DNA from: Xylaria sp. FL1777
Lineage: Eukaryota > Ascomycota > Sordariomycetes > Xylariales > Xylariaceae
Assembly: GCA_022578965.1 (NCBI GenBank)
Contig: MU400788.1
Location: 1 to 42,972 of the forward strand
Direction: 5' to 3'
DNA length: 42,972 bases
Within the stretch, counting starts at the first letter, position 1, and every line of letters starts with the position of its first letter. Positions 11,737-22,959 of this stretch are shown here, one piece after another. The translations under genes were made by a program, and so were the position numbers. The notes beneath the pieces are model-generated. The model ran no database searches and was not told the origin of the DNA. It saw only the letters and a list, made by a program, of their open reading frames with translations.

Positions 11737-12014
11737 GAATTACTACTTTTTTTATTTTTTTTTTGTTTATATAATTATATATGTTTTATATTTAGTTATT
11801 TACTTAGTTTTAGTTTTTTAGCTATTAATCTTTTATAACTATTAAGCATTAATATATTTATTACTTTTAATTTTTTAAGACTTTTATTAATATATAGTAA
11901 TAAGAATACTTTAAAAACTTTTTTAACAGATTACTATTAAAAATCCTATTATTATTTACAAATTAAAACTTTAAAAGCAAACTTATTATATTAGTATATA
12001 ATAAGTTTATTATA

Positions 12015-12060
12015 CTTTAATAGCTTTTTAATTAGTAAAACTTAATATATAAGAACAAAT
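12015..12060 (+). promoter_or_regulatory. Leader with putative primer-binding site
   Basis: The sequence after the LTR (CTTTAATAGCTTTTTAATTA) is identical or nearly so in copies A, B, C and F. The TTAATAGC part could be a mutated TTGGTAGC or TGGTAGC, the form expected of a site pairing with a tRNA 3' CCA end. The tRNA cannot be named from mutated sequence. Confidence 0.35.
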
Positions 12061-12649
12061 ATTAGTATAAAAAGTTAAGTAATAAATAATTTACAAAATA
12101 AACTTTTAAAAGTATACTAAAAAAATATTTAAAAAACAAAAATGCTAAACAATATTACATAAGTAAACTTTACTTAATAACTAATAAATTAAATTTAGGT
12201 TATATTACTAAAAACAAAAAATTAAAAATTAAGTTTAAAAATCTTAAAGATTTTTAGAACTAGTAACGTATTAAAATAATAAACTTTAGTACTTTTACTA
12301 GCTATTTTTATTAAAAAAAAAGCAGTAATAAAAAAAAAATTAAGCAGCAATAATAAAAAAAAACTAATATTAATACTAGCGCTATAAAGCAAACTAGTTG
12401 CTTTAACTTAAAGAATAGCTTAAATATTAAGCGTTATAACTTTTAAACTAATATAAATATTAGCTATAATAATTAAAGCAGCAATAATAATTGCTATTAT
12501 AATAATAAATTAAAGTTTTAAATAAATAATTATATTATAACTAACGTTAATATTATTATTAATAAATTTAATGCTTATTTTTATTATTGCTATATTTAAA
12601 GTAATAACTTAAAATAAAAAACCTAACTTTTTATTATTATTATTGCTTT

Positions 12650-13480
12650 TATTATTAAGATTATTTATAATGTTAAAAATATTAAATATTAAAAGTTTTA
12701 AACTTATTGCTTTAAAGCTTTATAATAAATTTATAAATATAAAAGCTTTTTTAATTTATGCTAAATTTTATTTAAAATAACATTTTATTACTATTATAAA
12801 AAAAAATTAAAAAGTAATAACTACTTTATAATTTTTATTAAAAAAAATATTAAAATAGTTTTAATTTATTTTAAAAAATTTTTAAAAGCTAATAAGTTAA
12901 CTAACTTTAAACTAAAAATAAAAAAGATTTTTAAAAATTACGTTAAGTTTAAAAATTAAATAAAAGCACTATTTAAAAATACTTAAAAAGCAAAACATAT
13001 AAAAAAAGCATTTTATTGCTTAAAATAAATAAAAGCAGCAGTAAATTATGCTATAAAATTTAAACAATTAATAGCAATTTTAAAATTATTTAAGCTTGCA
13101 TTATTTTATTTATTTTATAGTAAACTTAAAACTTAAGTTTAAAACAAACTATATAAAATAAATAAACTAGCAAAAATTAATACGTATATTAATATAGCTA
13201 TTATAATTAATTAATAATTATTTAATTAATACTTTAAAACTAAAAGAACTAAAAAAAACAAAAAAAAAATACTTAAAAAAGTATTAAACAAAGGTTTAAA
13301 TAAATTAATAAAGTTTAAAAATAACAACCTTAAAATATGTTTAAAGTTAAATGTTATAACTATAAAAAAAAAGAATACTTTTAAAAATAATGCTAATTTA
13401 AAAAAAAAAACAAAAAAAAAAGCTATAAAAAAGAAAAGATTTTTTAACTTAAAAAAAAAGTATAAGTTATAAAAGTTTAA
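12650..13480 (+). pseudogene. gag: Gag remnant of copy B
   Basis: Read through stops, the plus strand gives an order typical of fungal gypsy Gag. First is an N-terminal block KLYNKFINIKAFLIYAKFYF near 12,713, then IKALFKNT near 12,960. Next comes the block AAVNYAIKFKQLIAIL near 13,038, the fungal gypsy pattern of A-x-D-Y-A-x-x-F-Q-Q, then LFYLFYSKLKT and INIAIIIN. The end is a very basic tail with FNLKKKYKL at about 13,447, where a CCHC zinc knuckle would lie. Gag packages the RNA in virus-like particles. Gln and Trp positions are TAA/TAG, and Asp/Glu have become Asn/Lys. The same order is seen in copy C. Confidence 0.7.
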
Positions 13481-14729
13481 AACAACAAAAAATAACAAAG
13501 CAATTTAAAAAAAATATATTTTTAAAGCAAAAATATAAAGTTACTATTTTAAGTTAAAATAAAAGTACTATACTAAATAAATTTAAATGCTTTATTTATA
13601 TAAGTTAAAATAAATAAATATATAAATATTATTTAAAAGCTTTATAGTTATTAAAACAAATTATAAAAAAATATATTTGCTATATAAATAATTAAAGTTA
13701 TTTAATATATAATTTAAAAAAATGGTTTAATTAAAAGTAATAAACAATAAAAAATAATAAATTAACGTAATTAATAAACTTATAAAACTATAAAAACTTT
13801 AAACTACTAAAGCTTAAAATATAGCTTAAAGAAAAATTATGTTTAAAAAAACAAAACTATAACTATAAATAGTATAATTATTAAACTAATTATAAACTAC
13901 TAAAATATTTAGTTGCTAAATAAACTTAAAAAAATAAAACTTATAAAACTTTAAAGCAAAAACAAATAAAATTAAAAGCTATAAAAAATATTATAAAAAA
14001 AAAACTAATAAAAATAAATAAAATATTTTTATAGTTTAAATTGCTTTAAATATAATAAAACAAAAAAGCATTAATAGTTAGCATAAAAACTAATATGTTT
14101 TAAAAACTAAAGCTAGCAATTTAACTAATTGTTAAAAATTACTATTATAATAAAACTATAATAAAAAATAATAATAATATTTTATGCTTAAAAAATTTAA
14201 AACATAATAAAATATTATAAAATTACTATATAATATATTATTGCTATTAATATTTACTTAATAAACTAAAAAATAATTAGTTTTTTAAATAAATTATAAA
14301 AATAAAAATATAAAACTTTTATAAATTAAAGTAAATAGTTATAACTATAGTTTATTATAAAAATTTATAAAAATTTATAACATTTAAAAAAAATTTTAAC
14401 TATATTTATAATATTATTTTAAAAAAATGTAAAAATAACTGCTATAAATATTATTAGCTAATTAAAGCATAATTATATTAAAAAATAGTTACTAAAAGTA
14501 AAAAAGCTTAAAAACTGCAATTTAAAGCTTAATTAAAAGCAAAAATAAAACAAAGCACAATAATATTTAAAGTGCAAAATAAAACAAGCATTTAAATATT
14601 TTATAAAAAAAAATCAAAAAACAAAATAAACATTTGCTAAAAAAGCAATAAATAGCTAAAAAAACTAAAGCTTTACGTAAAGTTTAATATAATAACTAGT
14701 AAAACTAATTTAAAGTTAAACTTATATAT

Positions 14730-16924
14730 ATATTGTATTACTCGGGCTAACGGCCTATTAGCTATGCTAGTTTTTATTTCTTATATGTATAGGTAAAAAC
14801 CGTGCTTATAGGTCGAAAGCAAGCCGTAAGCAGCTTACTTTCTTTTTAATAGCTAAGTAAAAACATCCTGTATTTACTTTTAGGTTGCACCGGTTCTGCT
14901 ATGATTTTATTAAGTGTTTTGCCTTTTATTTCTTTGCTTTTAAGTTGTTTGTTTACTTCTATTATACTGTTAACTAGGTATATGTACCTTTACGTAGTTA
15001 CTTCGTAGTTCTTTTTTTTTTATATTTTTTTTGCTTTGTAGTTTGCTTGCTTTAGTATTGCTGCTTGCTTTATACTGCTTATAGCAGTTTTTTTAGTTTT
15101 AGTACTTATTTAGTTAAGTATGCTGCTTTTTTTTCTTAGTTTTTTTTTAAACTTCTTTTTATTGTATTGCTAGTATATTGTAGTTTATTTGCTTTAGTAT
15201 TGCTGCTAGCTTTTTGCTATACTAGTTTTTTTATAACTAAATTATAACTAAGTTATAAGCAAAGTTAATTGCTTATTATTTTTTAGTTTGCTTTTTATAT
15301 ATTTATTTTTTAAGCTGCTTTTATGCTTTTTGCAGTAAGCTTATTAAATAAGCATAGTTTATAAGTAGCTTATGCATTAAGCAATATAAAGTAGCAATAA
15401 GTAATAAGTTACTTTACTTAGCTACTTATGCTAATTTTTTCTTTTTTTAACTACTAATTTTATTATTTTTACTACTATTATTACTATATGCTTAACTTAT
15501 GCTTGCTTTAATATGTTAAAGTGTTTGGTTTATAATATAATTAGTTATTAATGCATTATAGTTATATAAAAATTTATTTTGTTATAGCTGCTATGCTTTT
15601 TGCAATACGTATTTATAATTAGCTTAGTTTAAATATATATGCTAACTAATGTTAAGCTTATATATTTAAGGTTATAAGTTATTTTGCTGCAGTTTTTACT
15701 AGTTATTTAATTTATAGTACTAAATAAAATAACTAATAGCTTACTACTATATAGTTTAAGCTTTTATAACTATTTATTATTATGTTTTTTTGTTGTAATA
15801 CTAATTCTTAAAATAAAAGTAAGTACTTTAGTGCTTTATGCTAAAGTATTGCTAATAGCTTTAAAATTTGTATTTATTAAGCATACTAAAATGCTTAAGC
15901 TATATTACTACTGTATTGCTTATATTATAGTAGTATATTATGCACTTTTTATTGCTGTTTTTTTTATGCTAACTATATAAAAACATTAATAATTTTTACG
16001 CTTGTAATATTACTAGTAAGTTTGCTAAGTGCTTATAATGCAAAAAAAGCAAAATAAGCGCTAAAAGTAGCAGTTATAGTTTTATAAGTACTTTTAACTA
16101 TATTAGTATTTATATATTTTTAAGCTTTACTTTATGTTTATTTTAACTGTTAAAGTTCTTTTAATTTTAAGTGCTACTAATAATTTTTTAGCTTAAAAAA
16201 GTTAATAAAAAACTTTAATTGTTTGTTAAAGCTTATATAGCTATACGCTGTTTTTATATTAATAGAAATATTTAAGCTGCATTTATAGCTAGTATATAAC
16301 TTTAAGTTGCAATTAAAAAAGCAAAAAAAGCTACAGTAAGTAAAAAAGCTAAAAGTTTTATATAAATAAGCTAGTTAAAAAGTATTTATATAACTTTTAA
16401 AAGTTAGCATTATTATATATTTAGTAGCTAAAAGTTTTAATAAAATTTTAGTATTTAGTGCTTAATAAAGTTGCTTAATTACTTTGCTTTTTTATAATGT
16501 ATGCTTTTTAATTTCTGTAGTTCTATATTTGTAATTTTGTATTGTTATTTTTAGTACTTTATTGTATTATGCTTTATTTTAAAGTTTATAAATGTAAGCT
16601 TATAATAAGCAGCTTTTCTAAAACTATAAGTAATAGATAGCTTTATAACAGCTGCTTTAGCTTTTGCTTTGTAGTTATAGTAAACCTTTTTTGGCTTAAG
16701 GAAAAGCTAATATTAATGCTTAGCTATTTTTGCTTTATGTTTAAAGGCTTCTATTTTTGTGTTTTTACAGCTGCTTATAACTTAATTAGTTCTTTAGCTA
16801 CGTTGTAATAGCTAAGCCTTTTTATATTTAGAATTTATTTAGCTATTTTACATGCTTTTTTTAGGTTGCGCAATAACCGGTAGCCTAGTTGAAAATTTGT
16901 CTGCTTTTTTAGTATGCTGCAGGT
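14730..16924. mobile_element. Insert 1: 2.2-kb element with 16-bp target duplication
   Basis: It is flanked by perfect AGTTAAACTTATATAT repeats at 14,714-14,729 and 16,925-16,940. Copy C has a single AGTTAAACTTATATAT at 40,692-40,707, the undisturbed site, so the insertion is certain. The ends are GC-richer and less mutated than the host element (14,740-14,980 and 16,640-16,925). The middle is strongly RIP-mutated. No terminal inverted repeats are evident. A target duplication of about 16 bp fits a non-LTR (LINE-type) retrotransposon or a derived short element better than a DNA transposon, but there is no poly(A) tail and I find no RT motif. Confidence 0.75.
16560..16905 (-). pseudogene. Degraded minus-strand frame at the right end of insert 1
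   Basis: From about 16,890 downwards the minus strand reads YRLLRNLKKACKIAK, a stop, ILNIKRLSYYNVAKELIKL, a stop, AAVKTQK and onwards to FSLSQKRFTITTKQKLKQLL. Stops sit where Gln or Trp could be expected. The basic, helix-like composition looks like genuine protein and suggests the element is oriented on the minus strand. I do not recognise the family. It could be a remnant of a LINE ORF or a DNA-binding protein. Confidence 0.35.
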
Positions 16925-16932
16925 AGTTAAAC

Positions 16933-16941
<9 letters not shown>

Positions 16942-16963
<22 letters not shown>

Positions 16964-16964
16964 G
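16942..16964. repeat. Poly(A) run of 23, expanded relative to copy C
   Basis: Directly right of the second 16-bp duplication of insert 1, copy B has A(23), whereas the same site in copy C (40,709-40,718) has A(10). It belongs to the host element, not to the insert. Confidence 0.8.
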
Positions 16965-17519
16965 TATAATACTTTAATTAACTTAAAAGCATAAATTAAC
17001 ATAATTTTACTTAAAGTAATAAAACAAAATAAAATTCTTTAAAAATATAAGCAAAAATCTTAAAAAATTAAAAAATTTAATAAAAGCACTTTTAGTTATA
17101 ATAATAGTTATATACTTAAAAAAACTAAACTTTTTAATATATTTATATAAAAACATAAAAAACAAATTATATTAAATATTGCTAATATATTTAATTATAA
17201 CATTATTTTAGAAATATTATAGCTAAAAACTAGTAATTTTTTAATTTAATAAAAAGTAAAAACTATTAATTAAAAAAGTAAAAAACAAAGCAAAAAACTT
17301 AAAAAAATTGCAAAAAAAATTCTAAACAAAATACTAAAAATATATTATAAATTTTATAAACTATTAAAAAAAAAAAAAAAAAAGAACTTCTTAAATATAG
17401 CCTATAAAATTATTACATTTTTATTAAAAAAAAATATTAACTAAAGCTTTATTAAGTATACTATATAAGCTTAAACAAAACAAATGTTTTATAAAAATAC
17501 ATTTAAAAAAATCTAGCAA

Positions 17520-18170
17520 AAAGATTTCTAAAAGAATTTTAGTTATTTGCTAAATATTTTATAGTACTAATATTTAAAATAAAAGATAAAAAACAACTAA
17601 TTAATAAAAAAAAAAAACTAGTATAGCAAGTAATAATTAACTACTAATTATTAAACGTAATTATTATTGCAAATAAATATTTCTTTATTTTACTAGTAAT
17701 TATATAAAAAAATATTAGTTAAACAAAATAGTTTATAATAGTTAATATTTTAAATAAATATTATGCTATTAAAATAACTAAAGAAAAAAAATGAAAAACT
17801 GCTATATAAACAATATATAAATTATATAAGTATATAGTTATGCTATAAAAACTATAAAATATATTAGCTAGCTTTTAATATATAATAATAATAATTTTAT
17901 AGAAGTTTTTAAATAAGTTTGTGTTTATTTATTTAAATAATATTTTAATTTACTTTAAAACATTAAAAAAATACAAAAAATATATAACTTAAGTATTAAA
18001 AATATTTAAACAAGCAAAATTATAACTTAATACAAAAAAATATATATAGTATATATAAAAAATCGACTTTTTAAAATTTATAATTACTTTAAAACAAATA
18101 TAAATTTAATAGTTAAAAATTAATATAGTACAAAACTAGAAAATATTTAATTTAGCTATTATTATAAATA
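17520..18170 (+). pseudogene. pol: Reverse transcriptase of copy B
   Basis: The plus-strand reading shows the gypsy RT blocks in order. These are KIKDKK near 17,580 (K-K-D-G-K block), VNILNKYYAIKI near 17,738 (D-L-x-x-A-Y-x-x-I), and KTAI then YKLYKYIVML near 17,800 (F-G-x-Y-E-x-x-V-M-P). The active-site loop YLNNILIYF follows at 17,930-17,956, where YLDDILIYS is expected. The two catalytic aspartates read Asn (GAT to AAT), enough by itself to abolish activity. The downstream DFLKFIIT block is intact at about 18,063. RT copies the element RNA into cDNA. Frame, order and spacing make this the most secure assignment in the window. Confidence 0.85.
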
Positions 18171-18239
18171 TATAACAAGCATTAGGATTTTTAAACTATG
18201 TTTAAATATTAATTTAAAACTTTAAAAAGATAGCATTTT

Positions 18240-18770
18240 ATTTTATAAAATATACAAAAAAAAAATACAAAAAAAAATTCTTTTTAATTTTAAAAAAAGC
18301 TTAAAAAGCTTTTAAAAAATTAAAATTAAAAATTACTTTTAACTTTATAGTTAAACTACTTAATCTATAAAAAAAAAAAAAGCTAAAAATAAATGCTGTA
18401 AATAATATAATTATAAAAGTTTTAGAACAACTAAAAAATAACAAAAAATAGCACTTAATAGCTTATTACTTTAAAGCATTATAAAATGTAGTATTATAAT
18501 ATTTTATATATAACAAAAAACTACTTATAATTATTATAGCACTTAAAAAATAAAAACTGTTTTTTATAAAAACTACAAAGCTAATTAAAATTTATTTAAA
18601 TTATTAAAACTTAACAAAATTTATAACTATATAAAAGATTACTAAATAATATAAAAATTAAATAGTTTTTTTTTTTAAATTTAACTTTAAAATATATTAT
18701 ATTAAAAAAAAAGAAAATATTTAAGCAAATATATTAAGCTAACAAAGTTAAAAAGGATTTAAAGTTTTAA
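18240..18770 (+). pseudogene. RNase H domain of copy B
   Basis: After RT the frame reads INAVNNIIIKVLEQLKNNK from 18,389, the mutated TDAS-D-x-x-I-G-x-V-L start of the gypsy RNase H domain. It is followed by HLIAYYFKAL, then IYNKKLLIIIIALKK near 18,509-18,555 (Y-D-K-E-L-L-A-I-I). Catalytic Asp residues are Asn. Stops replace Trp and Gln. It is collinear with copies C (42,144 onward) and E. Confidence 0.75.
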
Positions 18771-18959
18771 AAAAAAGCATTTAAGTGCTACATTTTTAAA
18801 AAAATAAAAGCTTAAAAGTTAAAGTTATACTTAAAAACTTTACAAATATATAATTATAATAAGCTTATAATTTAAAAGAATTAGCAAAATTATAAAAATA
18901 TAAAAAATTAAAAAAAAATAAGCTAATATATAAACATAAAGTTTACTTACTAAAATCTT

Positions 18960-20040
18960 TATAAAATAAGTTTATTAAAAAATTTTACAAATATTTATTA
19001 TATAAACACTAAAAAGCAACAAAAATAGTTAAACAACTATAAAAAAAATATAATTTTTTAAAATTATAAAACATAGTTAAATTTATTATAAAAAAGTACA
19101 ATATTTATAATAAAACTAAAGTAGCTTAATATAAGCTTTATAAACTGCTATAATTTATATAAATATTTAAATAAGCATAATATACTATTGCTTAAAATTT
19201 TATTATAGCATTACTTTTATTAACTAATTTAGTTATAAAAATATAATATAATAAAATATAAGTTATTATTAATAAACTTACTAAGTATGCTTATTTTTTA
19301 CTGTTTAAAGGAAATATAATAGCTAAATAACTTATATATGCTTTTATATGCTAATATTTAAATAAGTATAAGCTACTAAAAAAAATTATTTTAAACTAAA
19401 ATAAATTGTTTACTTTTAAGTTTAAAACTAGTTTTTTTAAACTTATTAATATTAAACTAAAGTTTTTAATTGCTTATTATTTATAAATAAATAAACAAAC
19501 AAAAAAACTAAACTAAATATTAAAACAATATTTATAAAGTTATATTAACTACTAATAAAACAATTAAATAAAACTATTATTAATAGTATAGATTTTATAT
19601 AATATATTAATAAACAAAAATATAAATATATTTTTGCATAAAGCTGTTTATAAATAGCAAGCAATTATTAAAAAATAAAAAAAAATATTAATAAAAATAC
19701 TTGCTATTTTAATTATAACATCTTAAGCAAAAATTATTATAATAAAGATTAAAACGTTATAAGCTAAACTATAACTATACTTTTAATTTTTATAACAATA
19801 AATATTAATATATTATAACAAAAAACAAAGTAAAGAATTAACTTTTAAAAAAAAAAACAAAGTTTACTTGCTATAACAAAAACAAAATACAAACATTAAT
19901 ATTTTTTAAATTAAAACAAAACAACTAAGCAATAAATTAAAATTTAAAAAACTTAGCTTTTTTAAAATTAAAAAAGTTATTTTATTTATTAACTATAAAC
20001 TATTATTACTAAAAAATATATAAATCTACTTTATTTTTTA
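18960..20040 (+). pseudogene. int: Integrase of copy B
   Basis: The N-terminal zinc region starts KFIKKFYKYLLYKH near 18,963 (H-x-x-H half) and ends KKYNIYNKTKVA near 19,093 (C-x-x-C half, both Cys mutated to Tyr). The core follows with INKLTKYAYFLLFK near 19,275-19,315, the D-R-L-T-K-Y-A-Y-F block, then KLFTFKF and IAYYL (H-P-Q-T-D-G-Q-T-E region) near 19,405-19,490. The C-terminal part near 19,900-20,030 fits the GPY/F module. Active-site Asp reads Asn. The order integrase after RNase H is diagnostic of Ty3/gypsy rather than copia. Confidence 0.75.
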
Positions 20041-20113
20041 TATTTTTTTATTAAAACTAGCATTTATTAAAACATTTATTAAAATACAACTAAAAATAAA
20101 AACAAATTAAAAC

Positions 20114-20250
20114 GTTTATAAGGTTAAAAGTATACTAAATTTCCGTTAAAATAATAATAACCTAAAGTATTTTATTAAATAAAAAAAATACTTATATATT
20201 AATAATACTTAAAAACTTAAAAAACATTTAAAAACTACTAAAGTAGTTAT
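20114..20250 (+). pseudogene. Chromodomain of copy B
   Basis: The reading VYKVKSILNFR from 20,114, then a stop, NNNNLKYFIK, a stop, KKYLYINNT, a stop and KLKKH matches a chromodomain: Y-x-V-E-x-I-L, then L-x-Y-L-V-K-W-K-G-Y, then N-T-W-E-P-x-x-N-L. The stops fall where Trp is expected. It follows the integrase directly, which defines the chromovirus clade. Chromodomains bind methylated H3K9 and direct integration into heterochromatin, which agrees with the clustered copies seen here. Confidence 0.75.
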
Positions 20251-20704
20251 AAGTTAATTTTACTGCTAATATTTTAACTGCTTAAAACTAAAAAAAAAAA
20301 GGTTAACTTTAAAAAAAACGCTTAAAAAATTTTAATTAAACTTAAATAAAGCAATTTACGTTGCTTTAACTTGCTATTTTTGTTGTTTTTGCTTTTTTGC
20401 TAGCATTTTTTGTTTTTTTTTAATATGCTTTATTTTATTTAATTTATTTAAAAACTAAAGCTTTAATTAAACTATTTTAATACTTTTTGCTTTTAAAAAA
20501 CGTTTTTATATATAAAGCTAAGCTAACTTGCTTAAAATAAAATTAAAGCTATTTTAAGCTTATTTTAATTTTTTTTAAACTAAAAATAGCTATTGCTTTA
20601 GTTGCTTTTTTTTTTTTTTAAAACAACAGTATTTAAAAATTATATTGTTAATTAAATTAATTAAAACTTTTGATTTGTTATAAAAGCAACTAGTATATAT
20701 GCAT
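20251..20704 (+). other. 3' untranslated part of copy B, left of insert 2
   Basis: About 450 bp of AT-rich sequence after the chromodomain with no coding signal; its first 100 bp align with copy E. It ends in GCAT (20,701-20,704), the left target duplication of insert 2. The continuation is at 35,668. Confidence 0.55.
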
Positions 20705-21009
20705 TAAAGTAAAGTAAAGTGGCTAAATAAGCTAACTAAGCTAGTTAAAGTAAGTCTAAGCTAAGTTATATAGTAAAAATAAAAGTATAAGTATTGTGCT
20801 AGATTTTGAAGTATAAATTTAACTATTATGCTTAATATTATAGAAATTAGCTACGGTTGCTTTATTTGTATTATTAAATAGCTCTTTAATTAATTGTTTA
20901 ATTTTTTAATTTATATATGGCTTAATTGCTTAAATATGTAAGTTATAACTTATTTTTTTGCAATTAAAATGTTGTAGTAAATTTTGCGCAATTATATTGT
21001 TTTATTTTA
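20705..21009 (+). repeat. Left 305-bp terminal repeat (LTR) of insert 2
   Basis: It begins TAAAGTAAAGTAAAGTGGC, a threefold TAAAG repeat, and ends GTTTTATTTTA. The last block (GCGCAATTA...TTTATTTTA) matches the right copy with only C/T differences. A TTATATAGTAAAAATA stretch near 20,767 might be the promoter. Confidence 0.8.
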
Positions 21010-21394
21010 TTAGTATTTTTAGTAAAGCTAATCTTTTACTTATTATAAATAATATTATAAAACTAACAAACAAACGATTTATTATTGCTAATTTATATGT
21101 TTAATTTATTTATTTATTAATTGTTATAATTTTTATAAGCAAAACATAATATATTATATTTAGTTGCTTTAGCTAATAATAAGTAAGGCTTGCTTAACGT
21201 AAGCAGTTTAGTTATAATTAGTATAAACGTTTAAGCTAGTAGCTTTTAATTAATAAAGCTTAAAACAAACGTATAAAAATGTTAAACTGTTTTTTTTAAT
21301 TTAGCTTATAAAGCGCTTTTATTTTTTTTAGTAAAACAACAATTAAGTATTAAAATGTTAGTATAATCTTTAAAACAGCATAGCTAAAAGATTA

Positions 21395-22110
21395 TTTGTT
21401 AAAAACCTTTAAAGAGCTAAAAGAAAGAAATTTTTGCTAAAAAGCTAATGCTTTATAAAAAAAAAAACATAATTGCTTTCGTATAAATAAAAAAAAATAA
21501 AAAATAAGCTTAAAAAAAAATAAAAGTTGTTAAAACTTTTAAAAAGCTATAATATAAGCAGAACTAATGCTTATTTATACTAAATAAGTTTAAGTTTATA
21601 TGTTAATATATAAAGCTATTAATAATTAAAAATATATTTTGTTTTTTAAGCTAATATAGTTTTTTATTAAAAAATAAAAAGCAAAGTTTTTTAAGTGTAA
21701 GCTAGCTATTATTTAAAAACTTTACGTAAAATGCAGCTATTGCTTTTTTATAGCACTTATTGTTAAATAAAAAAGCTTTAAAAAAAAAAAAAAAGTATAC
21801 TACTTTTATAAATAAAAAGCTATAAAAAAATAAAGCCTGCTTAATAAAATTTATATAAAGCAAAGCAAGCTAAATTAAAAAACAAAGAAACTAAACGCTA
21901 TAAAGTATACAAAAAAATAAAAGCGCATAAAAAACAAAAATATAAAAGCATTTAAAAAAAAACTTAAAAAGCTATAAAAAACAAGCTAGCAGTTTTTATA
22001 GATATAAACAAAAAAAATTATTAAGTTTTCTAAAAAAAAAGTTTAAAAAAATAGCATAAAAAAACTTAAATATATAAAATACTTAAAAATCTTAAGCATT
22101 TTATACTTTT
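21395..22110 (+). pseudogene. Unidentified degraded frame 1 in insert 2
   Basis: The plus strand reads KTFKELKERNFC near 21,400 and then a lysine-rich series with stops at plausible Gln/Arg/Trp positions, including KLAVFIDINKKNY near 21,990. Many Lys codons are AAA where GAA may have stood, so the ancestral protein was probably charged and helical. No motif is recognised. As the first readable block after the left repeat it could be the start of a Gag-like protein. Confidence 0.3.
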
Positions 22111-22959
22111 TTTTTTTTTTAAACTTATATTTTTACTTAGTTTATTTTTATTATTTTTTTTAGCTTATTTTTTTTATTATTTTTATATAAACTTTACTTT
22201 AATTTATTATATAGTTTAAAAGTTTAAAAACTATAGCTTAGTTAAATAATTTAGCTATAAAAATTTATTAGATCTTTTTATATTAATATATAAAAAACAC
22301 TAAAACTACTTATAAACAAAGAAAATAAAAATAATTAGCTTATTATTTTTAAAAAGTATTAAAGCAATTTTATTTAGCTTAAGCTATTTTAATAATAAGC
22401 ATAATGCTAAAATTAAGCTATTATTTATGCTTTTTAACTTAAAACTAAACTAGCATTTGCTGTTTAATAAGTTAAAAGTAAACAAATAGCTAAATAATCT
22501 AAATGCTTTTTTTTGCGCAAAGCGCTTTAAGAACATTAATAAAATTAAATAAATTTTTGTTTATTATAACATTTTTTAAATAAAAAAAATAGTAAAAATA
22601 ATACTAAAAAATTATTTATTTTAAACAAAAGCTTATAAACTATTTAAACAAAAGTTTAAGCTTTAAAACTTTAAGCAAAATAAATTTATTATTGCTATAT
22701 TACAAAATTTTAAAGCTTGCTTAAAAGCTGTATACTTTACTAATTTTAAAACTTATTTTTTTTAGTATTAAGTATATACTAAAAATATTAAAGCATAAAA
22801 AGATTACTACTTTAATTTTTAATTTATTTAAAGTTTGCTTAAAAAGCTAAATTAAAATACTATTAATAAAATAATAAAGTTTTTTAAGAAGTTATATAAT
22901 AATTTAAACAAAATGTTTTATAAAAACTTTTATAAAATATTAAATAATTAAATTAATAA

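Larger units (their letters stand above)
11521..12014 (+). repeat. 5' LTR of copy B (494 bp)
   Basis: It starts TGTTATAAAATTAGCAC and ends GTTTATTATA. It is collinear with the LTRs at 1,769 (inverted), 35,911, 36,971 and 37,497. It carries a TATA-like block at 11,567-11,580 and four 26-bp tandem units at 11,633-11,736. The first 60 bp retain a GC-richer stretch (GGTGGCC) also kept at 37,515-37,522. Confidence 0.85.
13481..17400 (+). pseudogene. Protease/linker region between Gag and RT, copy B (interrupted)
   Basis: About 1.7 kb of the element, excluding insert 1 at 14,730-16,924, lies between the Gag knuckle and RT. Gypsy elements encode the aspartic protease here. A possible trace is ALIVSIKTNMF at 14,068-14,100 (copy C about 40,045), which could be a mutated A-L-I-D-S-G-A-T block. 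The Val in place of the catalytic Asp is not explained by a transition, so I regard this as weak. The rest is too degraded to read. Confidence 0.3.

Noticed and set aside
13226..13498. A 90-codon minus-strand open frame, Phe/Leu-rich and membrane-like
   Set aside because: It is the antisense of the lysine-rich Gag tail of copy B (AAA read backwards as TTT). The homologous antisense frame exists in copy C and no independent gene signal is present.
17930..17956. Possibility that the YLNN reading is a real functional variant of the RT active site
   Set aside because: Both copies B and C also have multiple stops, and GAT-to-AAT is exactly the expected mutation, so it is decay rather than a variant enzyme.
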